From contig CP110632.1 of assembly GCA_026210745.1 (NCBI GenBank), positions 930,001 to 994,000 on the forward strand: 64,000 bases of DNA, in the 5' to 3' direction. This DNA comes from Exobasidium rhododendri (Eukaryota; Basidiomycota; Exobasidiomycetes; Exobasidiales; Exobasidiaceae). Every line of letters starts with the position of its first letter. Positions within the stretch are counted from its first letter, which is position 1. The position numbers were made by a program, and so were the translations under genes. Below, in pieces: positions 42,102-55,867 of this stretch. The notes under the pieces are model-generated. The model was not told the DNA's origin and did no database searches. It saw only the letters and a program-made list of their open reading frames with translations.

Positions 42102-43640
42102 TCTCATTGAACTTCTCTTGATGCCGCCAAAGATCTTGCTAGTAAAGGAGAGGTGGCACTTACCAGTGGCCTTGGTCTTTGCTTCGGAGGAATGGCGTTG
42201 ATGTGTGCGGCCTAAACTATTCACCAAGGTGCTCGTTGTTTCGTTCAGGTGGGACGCCTTGAGCGGGGAAGGATGCATGCTGGGGCTCAGTGGGACGGAG
42301 ACGTGCTGCATAGATCGTACTTTTCGCAAAAGGAAAGGGAAGGTGGGAGACGCAGGCTGCGACGTGCTTGCTTCCGTCTTGGATCTCTGCGTTGTCGTTG
42401 GATTTCTCTCCACCGAGGTATCCCTACTTCCTCTCTGGTCGTCCTGCCTGTACTTGCTCCTTGTGTACATCAGCTTTTCATTCACCCGAAGCATGTCAAG
42501 GCCTTTCATGAGCGGTCCAAAGGAGTTGCGATGGTTTTCTTTAGGTCGGGAGCTCGCCGTGCGTATCGCAGCCTTCTCCTGTGGATTCAATGAGCATCGA
42601 GTGGCTGTGTGCGGAGGTGAATTTGCCTTGCGCTTCGGTAGCCTCATGGGAGAACCCTTCGTGAAGACAGTAATGCTGGCACCACTCTCCAAGAGTCTCT
42701 TTCCGAGTTGTGCTCTGGCGAAGTTGTCGGTAGAATTGTGTCGACGCAGGGTGCTGTGGTGGAAGAAAGACGTCTTTTGACTGCTGCTGTTTGGCATGTA
42801 GTGTGTAGTCTCCACCTTACTCGCAGCTCGACGATGAGCACTGCGAGTGTCCTCCTTCCTGCAGTCGTAGCCCTTCCATGTGCTCTCGACCGGTAGTTCT
42901 GTCTGTGACTGCTTCTTGTTGGAGTGACAATCATCATCTTCGGTCTTGAGACACTGAAAAGATTCGACAGTGGTTTCTTGAGACGCCCTTTGCAGCTTCT
43001 GAAGCAAGTCTGAGTCCTGTCCTTTGAATAGAAGAGCACCCGGAAGCATTCCAAACCTCTTCTTGACTACCACATCGTTGCTTGTATCTTGCTGCCAGGA
43101 CTGATCGTCGGACGGGTCATCTTTCTCATCTTCATAGCTACGAAGCACGTCATCATAGTCCCACTCGGCGTTTTCCATTTCTGGCCACAAATCTTGACCA
43201 GAGGGAGACTGCCATCGAACCATGTGTGGCTGCGCTCGCTTGACCGTCTCACGATGAGCACGTACGATATCGGTGCTCGACTCGGAAGAGTAGTCTTCAC
43301 CTGAAGCAGAGCGAGTGTCGGGTCCATGAGAGTACATAGAAGTAGAAGAGACACTGGAGTCGTGGGACTCTGGCGGCAAAACGTCAATGGAATTATCAGG
43401 AGACCATCTCGAATCGTTGTGCATGTCCATGTTACCACCGAGTAAGTATGGGGTAGACCGAGCGGGCTTCAGTGAGCTATGGCAGACCGTGATGATTGGA
43501 CTAGGTATGGTGATCTCTGGCCTCTTGCGTTGCGGTGACTGCGAGTGCGCTTGTGGTCGAACTTGTTTCTTTAGGAAGCGTCGTTGAGCGATGGACAACG
43601 GCATGCTGTCGGATGGGAGGGAAGAGACTGGTGATGTCAT
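42102..43640 (-). CDS. Disordered orphan protein, 513 aa
   Basis: The single-exon frame runs from an ATG at 43640 to a TAG at 42101-42099. The protein is almost entirely polar and disordered, rich in Ser, Thr, Arg and Pro. Features are a basic N-terminal segment IAQRRFLKKQVRPQ, an acidic/aromatic patch EMENAEWDYDDVLRSYEDE, a hydrophobic KKRFGMLPGALLFKGQDSD block, and several basic-Ser clusters that look like phosphorylation sites. There is no signal peptide, membrane helix or known domain. The small ordered blocks resemble short linear motifs of cytoskeletal or cell-cycle regulators, but I cannot assign a function. Near the end, a GTAAGT...TAG stretch of 25 nt looks like an intron but is shorter than any fungal intron I know, so I keep the frame intact. 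Confidence 0.6.
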
Positions 43641-45145
43641 GTATGTTAGGATGCGAAGTGACGAGAGGTCAGGAAAAAGGAGAGTTCCGTGTACTGTGTA
43701 TAATATTGCGCAGTAGCCACAGGAGGAAAGGGCGAGAGAGGCTTTCCTTTAACTTCTGCCAAATCGATGCAGAAGGGGCGAGTCTGTCTCTGGTGGATGT
43801 AAGAGAGTGTGTAGTGTAGAGGCAGCTGCAAGAGAAGTCACTCGCTTGTGCCAGCAAAAAAAAGGACGTAAAGAAGAGGAAGAAGGAAAGCGAAAAAGAA
43901 GAAAAAACCCGTCCAATTCGACCTTCTCTTCTCACTGCCCGTCAAGCCAAGGCGAGCGGAGTAGGTATCCTATAGCAACGTTTATGCCCCGAATCACGCA
44001 TCGCCACCAACTCCGCGGGTAGGTGACTATTACTACGCTGGCAAGCACGTTGGTCATCGTGGAGACAGTCTCCTGGACAGCCAGGCCAATAGAAGGACAC
44101 TCTGTAACGGTGCTCGCACTTCAATCTGAAGGGTGCTATGATGTGGCATTGTGTCTCCCTTCTTCGGCGACAGATAGTACGATCCACTCAATTCTTCTCA
44201 TGCTTCACAGACGCATATGCCCGCCAGAAAGGCCTCCATGTGCCAATTCATGTCAGAGCAATGAGCGAGCGCATCGTCTAGGCTTCGGCTGTCGTACGTC
44301 CAATCAAGAAGCGTTCCTCGAAAGAGGCGTACTTCATTCCAGAACATGGTCCGATATTGCAAATGGATTGTGAAGAGGGGTATTTGCCCCGTCGGAGCCG
44401 CCTTCTCACTTTGTCGTCTCTAAATTTTCATCGTCAAGGCTGCTCGCTTCAGAGGTACTGGCTTTTGACTCCATCTTCACCACCCACGAAGCAAATCTAC
44501 TTTAGACACATCTTTCAAGACCTGGACCGACATAGCAATCTTCATCACATTCCCTCTGAAGAGATTGCGTGTAGTAGATCTGCCCCTTGCCGCAAGGGGC
44601 TGCTGCAATGCTGTGCCAAGATTCAGATCCGTGTGCTGCCCCCCCCCCTGAAAGTCTGCTTCGTCACACTATTTGTACGGAGGAGTAGACTTACGACAAG
44701 ATGTACTTTCCTTTGCGCGCTTCCTTGCTTCGCCCTCACTCAAATTTTGATCGTGGCTTGATTGTGTAGAGAGGTTGAGCAGAGTTAGGGTCGAGCTTTG
44801 AAGGCAAGTCTTTCAGGGATCTTTACCAAAGGGTGTGGAGAGGCAGGCAATTACTGGCATGTTAAGAGGCTAGAGACAGTACAACAAGCAGACGCGTCGC
44901 GTTGCAACGTAATTTCATTAGAATTGTACAGCTTTTAGAGCAACGCTATTCGATCCTTTTCGTATACATACTGTACTACAGTACAGGACTGTGAGAAGTT
45001 CCAGTGGTAGAGATGTGCAGGCGTAGCAGCGATTCTTTTACTTTCTCGAAGATTTCAAGAGCCAGCACGATCGAGATACACCAAAGCACACTTCCACCAA
45101 CATTCACTATTTAGACACACCACAACACAAGCAGAAAGAATAATC
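43641..45145. other. 1.5-kb intergenic region before CHZ1
   Basis: The region includes the promoter of the disordered orphan gene on the left and of CHZ1 on the right. Open frames here start with non-ATG codons or lack features. A 19-nt palindrome lies at 44582-44600 and a smaller one near 44970-44985. No supported gene is seen. Confidence 0.4.
44582..44600. repeat. Perfect 9-bp inverted repeat with a 1-nt centre
   Basis: GCCCCTTGC and GCAAGGGGC flank a single C. It lies in noncoding DNA. It could be a protein-binding palindrome or a chance hairpin. Confidence 0.6.
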
Positions 45146-46162
<1,017 letters not shown>

Positions 46163-46341
46163 AAGGATGAAAGCGACAATTGTCGAGCATCTCACTTTGA
46201 ATAATAGCACACACTTCACCCTCACAAAATTTGATCATCATCTGAATTGAAATTTCACGTAGCAATGACGGAGAGTAAAGCAGTGAGAGGTGTTCTACAG
46301 GGGGACTTTGGATGGCGCGATGGGATTTGTGTGGCAGAGAT
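46163..46341. other. Convergent 3' flanks of CHZ1 and NUP98-96
   Basis: Only 179 bp separate the two stop codons, so the two transcripts probably overlap at their 3' ends. Confidence 0.5.
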
Positions 46342-49300
46342 TCACGCTGTTCCGATGAGCATGGCGCAGTAATCGTTGGCAAAGAACTGGAGATTCTCGA
46401 TCTCGACCGGCACCCTCTTGCCTGTAGAAGTGGCACCGCTGCTGCTGCGTTCTTCTTCGACAGCGACCATGGAGTCCTCGTCGTCCAGTTGAAGATCCAA
46501 GTTCATTCGCTGGACCAAAGGCGATTGTTTGAGCATTCGGATACAAGTGTAAAGGCTGGTGACCATCTGACTTCTCGCGACCGTCATGGTGGTGACGATG
46601 GCCACATCTGAGCTTCGTTGGACTCCTCCTACTACATCGATGAGTAGCTCACGAATATCTTGCATCAGATTTGGTATCTTATTTGCCATCCTCTCAATCT
46701 TCTTCAATTCTCCACCTTCATCGTCCCTTTCCGCGAGACTTCCGCTTGTCTTACTCGGGTAGGTGCCTTTGGTAGAAGTGAAAGAGTGTGATTTGCTATA
46801 GTTGTTCAGCAGCCAGGGTAACGACCGACAGATTGCAATGTAATCGAGATAGATCTGGCCCCCTCGAGCCCAGCCGGGCACACCATGGCTCGCTTCGACC
46901 CTTCCCTGCTTGGCCGCTGCTGCTGCTGCCCCGTCTTCTTCCTCCCCACCGCCCTCACTGTCGTGGTCACTGGTAGAGTGGGTCGCTTTCGCAGGGGCAT
47001 GTAAAGGAAGAGCACGCTGCCGAAATGGCGCAAAGAGATGAAGTAGAAACTCAAAGTCCTGTCGGATAATGCCCTCGGGTGCCAAGAAGCGGATAGCAAT
47101 CTCGTGTGCCCTTACGTAGAGGTCAGCAGATAGGAGGTACTTGAATTCTCTCCACCGGTCTTGTCGAGAAGAAGCACGATCTGCCTTTGCTTCGTACAAC
47201 CATTCAACGGGAATCTTGAGCTTGGTCACTAGGAAGTCTTCTTCTTTGATCTTGATCTCGTCGGCCTCTTCCGTCGATTGAATCGAATCTACGTTCCTCG
47301 CCAACAAAGCTTGGATGTTTTCCGTTCGACTCTGCTTCAGCTCCAGGTGAAGGAGTGCAAAGGCAGCCCATCTCCACAGACCCATTGTTTCCAATTGCAT
47401 GGCAAAGTCGATGCACAGTCGGTCGTTCCTTCCACTGTTGCCCTTCAGATTGGCTTCCTGCGCCACATCGTAGTTGTCTATGCCTAGATCTACACGATCA
47501 CTATAGTCGCGTTGAGACAGCACCTTGGAGAGCAGTAGCGAAAGGTGGAAAGGAATGCTGAAGTTCAGTCGATCATCACCAACACACAAGGGTTGAAGCG
47601 CATTCTCCAGCTCATAAGACGGTTTGCAGAACAGCTTCAGCAGGTGGAAGAGCATGTCTCGATGGTAGATCCCACTACGAACAGCCTTTCGAAACTGTTG
47701 CGATCCAGGGCGGATTTCCTTTTCGAGGTAAGGCGGTAGAGGTGGGACGACATCGGCTTCTCCTCCAACACTCGACTCGTACCGTTCCAGTGAGTCAGAA
47801 ATGTCCATGTCGAACCGGCTATCGAAGTGCAAAAATAGTGCAAAGCTTCGAACCCAATCGAGACCCTCGATGATGCTCAGATCCTTCACGGCTTCACTCT
47901 CTTCCCGTTTTCCGTTTCCTTTACTCATCGTCACATTTCCACTGAGCAGTTCAAACACACGACGGTACTCGGAAGAAATTAAGCCGTCCACTCCACTGCT
48001 CCCCCAGACGCTGAGCTGATCTAGCAAATCAATTCGGAATTCCTCTTCATCTCCTCCACCGCTCGCTTGAGCAATGAGTGTGGCCAGTCGGACATCGCCG
48101 ATATCAAGCGCTTGTTTGCACGCTTCTTCAAAGTAGCCTCCACTGAGAAAGGTGAAGATGTTTTGCTCGCCCGCATGCTTTCCTGTTGAAGCTAGCTGAC
48201 TTCGAACTTCGTTGCGAACAGTGTCACCGACATACCACCGAAGCCAATTTGCCACATTATTCTTGCGTCTGATACTGTTCACTTGCTCGACGTACTCTCG
48301 AGGTTGCTCTAGGCTCATGTTGAGCTTCAAATCGACCTCATCGAACAGTGCTACTCCTAGTTTAAAGATGGCTGTTTCGTAGTGACTGTCAGAGACGTTC
48401 TCGATTGCGCCGACGAAATCCTTGAATCGTAAAGATGGCATCGGAAAAATGGCTGGACATTCACTCCCGTCCTCGTCGTCTTCAATGATGGAATGCTCCA
48501 GCTGTACTTGGAGTAGATTCTCCAATCTCTTCCTCTCCTTGTTCCCTTCTCCTTCCTTGCCAATCACCTTTAGCTTGCCCATCTTGACTGTCGAAAAGGA
48601 GTCGACCATGGGCTCACTGCTGCAGAGGAACACGCGTGATAGAGGAAGGGAGAAGTGTACATTAACATATATTCTGTCTCTTTACTGGTTGCTCAAGATT
48701 ACACGCACCTGGTGGCAATAGCAGCAGCGGCAGCAGCAGCAGTAGGAGTCGCCCACTTGCCGCTATGAACAAAGCTACCATCCGGGCCCCAGCCGACTCG
48801 AAAGCTTCGACCCATCATCAAGCCTGCGTCAATGACTATTCCGTGCTCGCCGTTGTCGACTGAAGAGCTTACTTCCAGTCTCGAGTATTTACGAGGCCTC
48901 GCATTGCTGCTGCTTGTCAGAGCGAGTCCAAAGTTATCAGAAGCTGCCCTGCTCATCCTCACATCAGGAGTGTTGACAATCGCATTGGTCGAGACTGCGG
49001 GTTGTGAGAAGTTGGAACGATAGCCGGTAGCGCCAAGATCGGCTTGATCAAACGATGGACTGGCCAATCTTCCCTGCTTCGACTCCACCTTTTCTCTCGT
49101 GGAAGTCCGGCTGGATCGATCGTCTTTTTCCTTTGCATCACCGAAGAAGCTCGCCTGCATCACTTGAACTCGCCTTGCTTCTAATCCCAACGAGGCTGCC
49201 CATGGTTGTGCAGACATGCCAGACGGAGCAACACTGCCCCTGCTGGGCGTCGATCCTCTGGAGTACATCGGTGTGCTGGCCTTGGGAGTCCCTTCCCTGT

Positions 49301-52300
49301 CCAGTCTACGACGACCTGTCGTTGGCTGAGTCTTCTTTGGGGTAATGTCACCAAGTTCGCTGGCTCGTAGATCAGACTCCGCCTCACTCTGTTCGTCATC
49401 TGTGCTCTGATTCAGCGCTCGAGCAGGAGGCGGCATGTCCTCGTCGCCTTCACTAGCACTGTCGTCTCTCTCTTTCCGTCCCTTTGGCATTGCCTTCTTG
49501 GACGCCCTTTTGCCCGGCTGCTTCTCCCCTTCTCCTACTTCTTGGTCGGCCATCTCGTCATCTGTGGCATCGTCGTCCGTTTCATCCAGTCCATATCGAC
49601 TAAAGTGCTCCACTCGGAATGTCCATGTACCTTTGCTTGGTTCAAAGCTTCGAAATTGAGCATCCGCCCGTCTTTTCAGCTTGTTGACGTGCTGTTTGTA
49701 TCGAATATGCTCTTCATCCTTGATCGGCAGACGAGTCGATCGGTCAAATGGCCAGCACATCTCTAGTTGGATCTCTGCCGGCACATTCAATCCGCTGCCT
49801 CGCTCGGCTTTTCCACCTGGAATCTTTCGTGGCTCGAAACCCAGCTGGACTCCGTCCCTCTCTTTCCCGTTCTCGAAATTAAGACACTCTCCTTCATCCG
49901 GATACACTATACACTCCTTTGTGCGAAGGATCACTAGTCCGCCTGGAATGATACCAAGCTCACCCACAGTCGTCAAGTCAACAGGCGACAAGAATTCAAC
50001 TTGCCCAAATCCATGTCGACCCACTTTGAAACCTTCGACGGCTTGCAGCTCTGCGTGTGACCAGTCCCGCAACACAGAAAGGGCAGGTGATGTCCAGTAG
50101 TCGAGAGGCAAGAGAACATCTTCCTTGGCATGCTTGGCCTTTGAACGATTAAGAGCAGGCAGGGAGGTTTCTGCTGCGCCGTCAGCAGGCACTCCTTTGC
50201 TTGGTGTCTCTTCCACTGCCCTTCGAGAGGCAGCAGCAGCGAAGGTGGATGTAGTGAAGCTTGACTCGTTACCTACTCCGGAGGAAGAAGCGGCCGTCTC
50301 CAAGGCAGGATTGAAGTTGACGTGACTTCGAGCTGGCGTACCGTTTCGCTCAAAGATGGAAGCGGCAGGCGCGGGACTACTGTCTCGACCTGGTGTTGCA
50401 CCGCGAACAGTAAAGAGAGAATTCGCTCGACTGAGACTCTTCGTCGTCGAATTGCGGTTGTCGTCCAAGACCAGTCTCTTGACGCTTGGTCGGCTGACAA
50501 ACGCTTGTGCCGGCAGGGAAGCTGGAGTGGACGGATTCGATAGATTTCGAGGCATGTCATCGCTCAAGCCACGGAAGATACTCGACGATGGACTAGAAAG
50601 TCGTTGATAGGACGATGGAGCGGGGGAGGAGGAGAATAGAGAAGGTCCAGGAGTTCCTTCTCGACCTGGTGTACTCTCGCGGAAGCTACCGTTGGGAGTG
50701 CTACCCCTCAGCTTTGTGATTCGAATGGAATTGCGACTACTAGGTCGGAATGGCGGCACGAGAGGCGGTTGCTTCTTAGAAGTGGATCTGGACAGAGACA
50801 CGTTGAAGGGAAGATGAGGTTGAGCGTTGAGGCCGTTGCCAATGTTGAGATTGCCTTGATTGCTGCCACTGGTGTTCAAGCTACCACCTGCATTGAGGCT
50901 GGCTTGACCTCCAAAGAGCGCATCGGTGCCGTAAGGGTTGCTGCTCAAGCCGAATTGTACGTTTGGACCTTGCTGATTCTGCTGTGAATTTCCAAATAGA
51001 GAGCCGCCAAGCGTTTGTTGAGTGTTGCTCTGTCCGCCAAAGCCGCCGAAAGACGCAGTGGAACCTCCCAAGGTAGACGAACCGAACAGTCCACCACCGC
51101 CAGTACCTGCACCTGTATTGCTGGCCTGCTGATTGTTGCTTCCAAAGAGACCTCCTCCACCTGCTTGATTAGTGTGACTGTTGCCAAACATGCCACCGGT
51201 AGCTGCTCCTCCTCCCAGGGTGCTGTTTGACTGCGAGTTGCCAAACAAACCTCCACCGGCAGTCGGTTGTTGCTGATTGGTGTTGTTGCCCAAGCTACCG
51301 AAAAGACCTCCCCCTGCTGGTTTGTTCTGGTTATTATTGCCAAACAGTCCTCCTCCAGTGTTGCCAACGGTGTTGCTAGGTGCACCGAATCCAAATCCGC
51401 CCGTCGCTCCTTGCTGCTGTGGCTGTGAAGCAGCTCCAAATAGACCACCGGTAGCAGGCTTGCTTCCAAAAAGGCCACCACTAGCACCTCCAAAGCCTGT
51501 TGCACCTGGTTGCTGCTGCTGCTGCTGCTGCTGCTGTTGACCGCCGAATAGACCACCAGTACTGGCTGTGTTATTGTTCGTGCCTCCAAAGGTAAAACCT
51601 CCTGTAGGTTGACTTGCCGTAGCAGGCTGAGTACTGCCAAAGAGACCACCCCCTCCAAGAGGAGCCGCTGTAGCCGTTTGACCAGGTGCAGCACCTCCAA
51701 AGCCGCCACCTCCAAATGAAAAGGATGAGGACTTGTTCTCAGGTGCCGCACTAGTAGCACCAAATCCACCAAAGGTAGGGGCGCTTGAAGTAGCCGGAGC
51801 GCCAAACAATCCGCCTGGCTTTGGCTGATTTGCCGTAGCCGATGTAGCTCCGAATCCAAATCCGCCGCTACTCGCTGCCCCGAATCCACCGCTAGTAGCC
51901 GTCTGATTCGTTTGATTGTTGGCACCACCAAAGCTAAAGCCACCAGACGTCCCAGGAGCCGGGTTCGTTGCACCGAAACCACCACCTCCAAAAAGGCCTC
52001 CTGCGGGCTTTGCTTGTTGTTGTTGTTGCTGATTGTTATTCTGACCAAAGGTAAACCCACTAGAAGCGTTTTGCTGTTGAGGAGCACCGAATCCTCCCGT
52101 AGCAGGCTGCTGCTGTTGCTGCTGAGCAGAACCAAACAAGCCGCCAGGCTGCGATTGTTGCGGCTGACCAAAAAGACCACCGCCAGTGTTGGAAGTAGAG
52201 GAACCAAAAAGACCTCCTCCAGCTTGAGCAGGCTGCTGCTGTTGAGTGTTTTGACCGAATAGGCCACCTCCACCCCCAAAACCTCCTGCGGCTGGCTGCT

Positions 52301-53285
52301 GCTGTTGTTGTTGACCAAACATTCCTCCATTCTGGGCGGGAGCACCAAATCCACCCGTGCTAGTACTTTGACCGAAGCCACCAACTCCTGCACCCACGCC
52401 TGCACCTCCGTTGCCAGATTTTCTACCTTGTTCATAATCCTGCAATCGTAATTCTTCTAGTGAAGCTCCTCGATAGGGCTTCATGCAACTGATAGACGTA
52501 TAGAGAAGTAGTTGAGGCATCTTCTTGATTTCATCATAAGGAGTATCGGGAGATCCCTCAGGTTGAGGTTTAAGATCGTATGGTGGATTGGTAGTACCTT
52601 GTGTTGGCATCGGTGCAACTTGTGAGGCACCCATTCCTCCAAACAAACCACCAGATTGAGCAGGTTGTCCAAAGGATGTCTGTTGCTGCGGTTGTCCGAA
52701 CAACGAACCAGCTGGCTTGGCACCGAAGGTTGCTCCTCCTCCACCACCAAATGGGGACGCTGAGGGTTGTGCTTGATTGTTCTGCGATGCTCCAAATCCT
52801 CCAAAACCTGTACCTGTAGCAGGCGTTGCACTTGTACTTGCTCCAAACCCACCAAAGCCAGCTGGCTTTGCTTGGTTCTGTTGTCCAAAGGGCGTCGAAG
52901 CGGCATTATTGTTCGTTTGTCCAAATGTAAAGCCGCCTGGACGTTGCGGTTGCTGTTGCTGAGCTGCTTGTCCAAAGAGAGAACCGCTCGTATTTCCTCC
53001 TCCGAATGTAGTCGAAGGCTGCGCACCAAAACCTGAAGAGGGGGAAAAGCACGTCAGTCGACGAAGAAGAAGAAGAAGAAGAAGAAAAAGAAGAAGCGAA
53101 AGCTCTTTCTAGGCTCTATAGAAGCATCTCAACTTACCACCAAAGCCAGTCCCTGCCGCAGGCTGCTGAGGAGTACCAAATAGACCGCCCGTCTGACCAG
53201 GCTGAGCTCCTTGCTGGTTTTGCGGATTTTGCTGATTCTGTTGGCCAAAGCCACCGAATCCCGTTCCTCCGCCCGATCCAAACAT
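46342..53285 (-). CDS. Nup98-Nup96 self-cleaving nucleoporin precursor (yeast Nup145-like)
   Basis: The precursor yields an FG-repeat pore protein (Nup98 part) and a scaffold protein of the Y complex (Nup96 part). Three exons, 53285-53138, 53032-48709 and 48619-46342, give 2249 aa, longer than the human protein (about 1800 aa). Residues 1-650 carry dense FG and GLFG repeats (FGGFGQQNQ, GGLFG). A GLEBS-type Gle2-binding segment lies near 214-252 (YDEIKKMPQL, LEELRLQDYEQGRK). A Ser/Pro linker and the autoproteolytic domain follow, with cleavage expected at His1192-Phe1193/Ser1194 in VEHFSRYGLD (codons at about 49607-49599). After an acidic linker, the Nup96 alpha-solenoid begins near 1492 (AIENVSDSHYETAIFKLGVA, NVANWLRWYV, HAGEQNIFTFLSGG) and ends FFANDYCAMLIGTA. 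I start at the first ATG (MFGSGGG); an upstream in-frame codon is TTG. Confidence 0.95.
51512..51540 (-). repeat. CAG-type trinucleotide repeat coding poly-Gln in NUP98
   Basis: Eight to nine CAG/CAA codons in the FG-repeat part give a poly-Gln run. It is read on the minus strand and is in frame. Confidence 0.85.
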
Positions 53286-53956
53286 GGCGTCCAAACCAAA
53301 AGAGCAGGTGAATGCTATCGCTCGGATATACCCACTCGAAGCGCTTAGCTTGTAGACGTGTCCTGCTGCAGCAACGACTTATCTATGCAAAAAGGTGTGA
53401 CCTAAGAGACCGCAAAGACAAGAAAGCAAGGAATAGGCAGCAATGAGGACAGCGATGGCAGGAAGAGTGCTGCAACTCTGAAAGCAAATCGCGCTCGACG
53501 CCAGAGGGGAAAACACGTGTAGAAGTGCGTGCAGTTCTGTTCATTGCGTTCTGTTTGTAGGCAGCATGGTTCACGGGGGTCCAACGGTGAATCTCAAACA
53601 TTATCTCCTGATGCCCTTGATATGTAGAGCGTACCTTTCATGCGACAGGACAGTCGGCAGGTCAGTGTTCGCCATCTACTTCCCATCCTCCCTCTGACCT
53701 TTGACCTCCGTATATCGCAATGAAACAGGATGGAAAAGAAATGACTATTAACGGGAATATGACTTTTTGTAGACAATGGTACATTTTACACATGGGCTGC
53801 CTCGAAATCATACAATCTCGAGAACACTATGAATCGAGTCACAAGGCCGTGTCAACCTCTGGCGGACCGAATCTTGGATGTGACTTCGACATGCTTCCCT
53901 TCTTGCTGCTGCTGCTGGTTGACGTACTCTCTCTCAGAACTTTGTCTAACTGTGAA
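53286..53956. promoter_or_regulatory. NUP98-96 promoter side and 3' flank of the RRM gene
   Basis: This 671-bp noncoding stretch lies between two minus-strand genes. It holds the NUP98-96 5' leader and promoter and the RRM gene's terminator. A CACGTG core lies near 53514-53519. No supported gene is seen. Confidence 0.45.
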
Positions 53957-55833
53957 CTACTCTGCGTTCCGTGTGTCTGCGAAAGGCTGCGCATCTTTCT
54001 TGTCGATTGGATCAGCCGTTCTTGGCACCTCTTCTTCGGAAGATGTCGCTTTCGTGAGGGCCAACGATCCACGGCGCTGATCAGCCGAATTTGAAATCTT
54101 GGGAAAGTAACTCATTTCGCCTGACATTGGGCTGCTAGCTGGTGAGTTTGTCGATGCTCTTCGTTGTAAAAGAGCTGACATGTTTTGACCAAGTGGAAAG
54201 AGATAGCCTGCTTCACCCTTGCTAAAAGGAGCAATATCCCCTTTGACGGCTGCCTCTCCTGCCTTATCACTTGGCTGGCTCTCCGCCACTGGACCTACGT
54301 CCACGTTTGTCTGCATCTGTCTCTTCTCTGCGGGTGCTACGCCATCTTCTTTCTTGGTCGCTTGAGCTCTTTCGGGCGGCTGCTGACTCATCCTTAGCCG
54401 AGGTACACTCCAGTGAGGTGTTTGAGGTAGACCATGCTGCGTGCCTGATTGTGCTTGGAAAGGTAAGGTGGGTCCAGAATTGTAAGACATGCCTATGGGT
54501 GGGAACATGGGATTGTAGTTGGCCGGACTTGGTAAGGTGTTACTGACCGGTGTAATCATCCCATTGGTGATGTGAATGGGGGCACCAGGCGCATGATTAA
54601 TGTGAGGGTTGAACGCGGCACTCGAAGCACCAGGCGTGGCAGGACCGCCATAGTGAGGGCTGCCTAGCAAAGGAGAGAATGGTCCATTCAACCCAGGACT
54701 GAGCATTTGTGGGTAGGAAGGGGGTGTTTGAGGAAGAGCATGAAAGCTGAAGCCAGGCATACCAGGCGTCATGGGCACGTTCATTCTTGATTGTATAGGA
54801 CTGAATTGCTGGTTCATACCTTGATTGAACCTTTGGAACCCAGGAATGCCTTGAGGTGGAAGAGTGATCCTTGCCGGTCGACGTGAAGCAGTGGACAGAG
54901 TATCTGCTCTTGCATCCGATCCGTCCTCACCAGCAGAAAGTGAAGGAGGTGGCTCAAGATTGGAGGATCTGCGTTGTGTTGAAGGTACTTCTCGATCTTG
55001 ACTGTAGTCGTTTCCTTCCCCCGCATGCGAGAAGCTTTGCAGGTCTCCGTTGTCATGTTGATCGATGAAATCAGTGCCCAACAATTTCTGCTGCAGCTGC
55101 TGCTGCTGCTGCTGGTCGTCAAAAGGCCCGCCTTGGAAGTGACTGATGTGCAGAGGCGGAGCCATTGATTGTTGCTGCTGCAGCTGTTGCTGATTATGAT
55201 GCTGATACTGATGATGATGCTGTGCTTGTGATGCACTGCTCGATGACACCGTCGTAGGCGTGTTTGCTGCTGCAAAGGCTCCCGTGTACTGCGATGGAGT
55301 TCCCGGCAAGGCACCGGAAGGTGGCGCTATCATTTGAGCAAATCGATCGAAGTGCACCTTGAGCGTCCTCCCACTGTACTCAAACCCATGATAGACCCTT
55401 ACTGCATTCTGAGCATCTTCTGCTGATGCGAATAAGACTGTGCCGAATCCACGGCTTCTTCCTTCGGCGCTCAGAGCTACATCTGCCCTCTGAATATTTC
55501 CCGCTGCTCGGAACAAATCCTTCAAGTCTTGCCATTGACAATGAAACGGAAGGTTGCCCACAAAGAGCACTCGACCGTAGTAAGAATTAGGTGGTGGTTG
55601 CTGAGGTAATGTAGGCGGCAGAGGCGAAGAAAGCAAGGAATTATTACTAGGTAAGGATTTCATTGGCTGCGAGGGAGGGAGTGGTAGATTAGTGGAGAAA
55701 TGTCTTGGCTGTGGTTGTTGCTGTTGTTGCTGTTGTAATTGTTGATGTAGTTGCTGTAATTGTTGTGGTTGTTGATGTTGAAGTTGCTGATACTGTTGCT
55801 GATACTGTTGCTGATATTGCTGTTGCTGCTGAA

Positions 55834-55867
<34 letters not shown>

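Noticed and set aside
42102-42180. A 25-nt GTAAGT...TAG intron in the disordered orphan gene
   Set aside because: It has good splice motifs but is far shorter than known fungal introns, and the unspliced frame stays open. Kept as exon.
44023-44373. A 116-codon plus-strand frame in the gap before CHZ1
   Set aside because: It starts with GTG and has no signal, domain or low-complexity feature that suggests a gene.
50945-52435. A 496-codon minus-strand open frame inside NUP98
   Set aside because: It is a frame-shifted shadow of the FG-repeat exon. Its Leu/Val/Ser-rich composition comes from reading Gln/Gly codons out of frame, and the NUP98 frame has clear domains.
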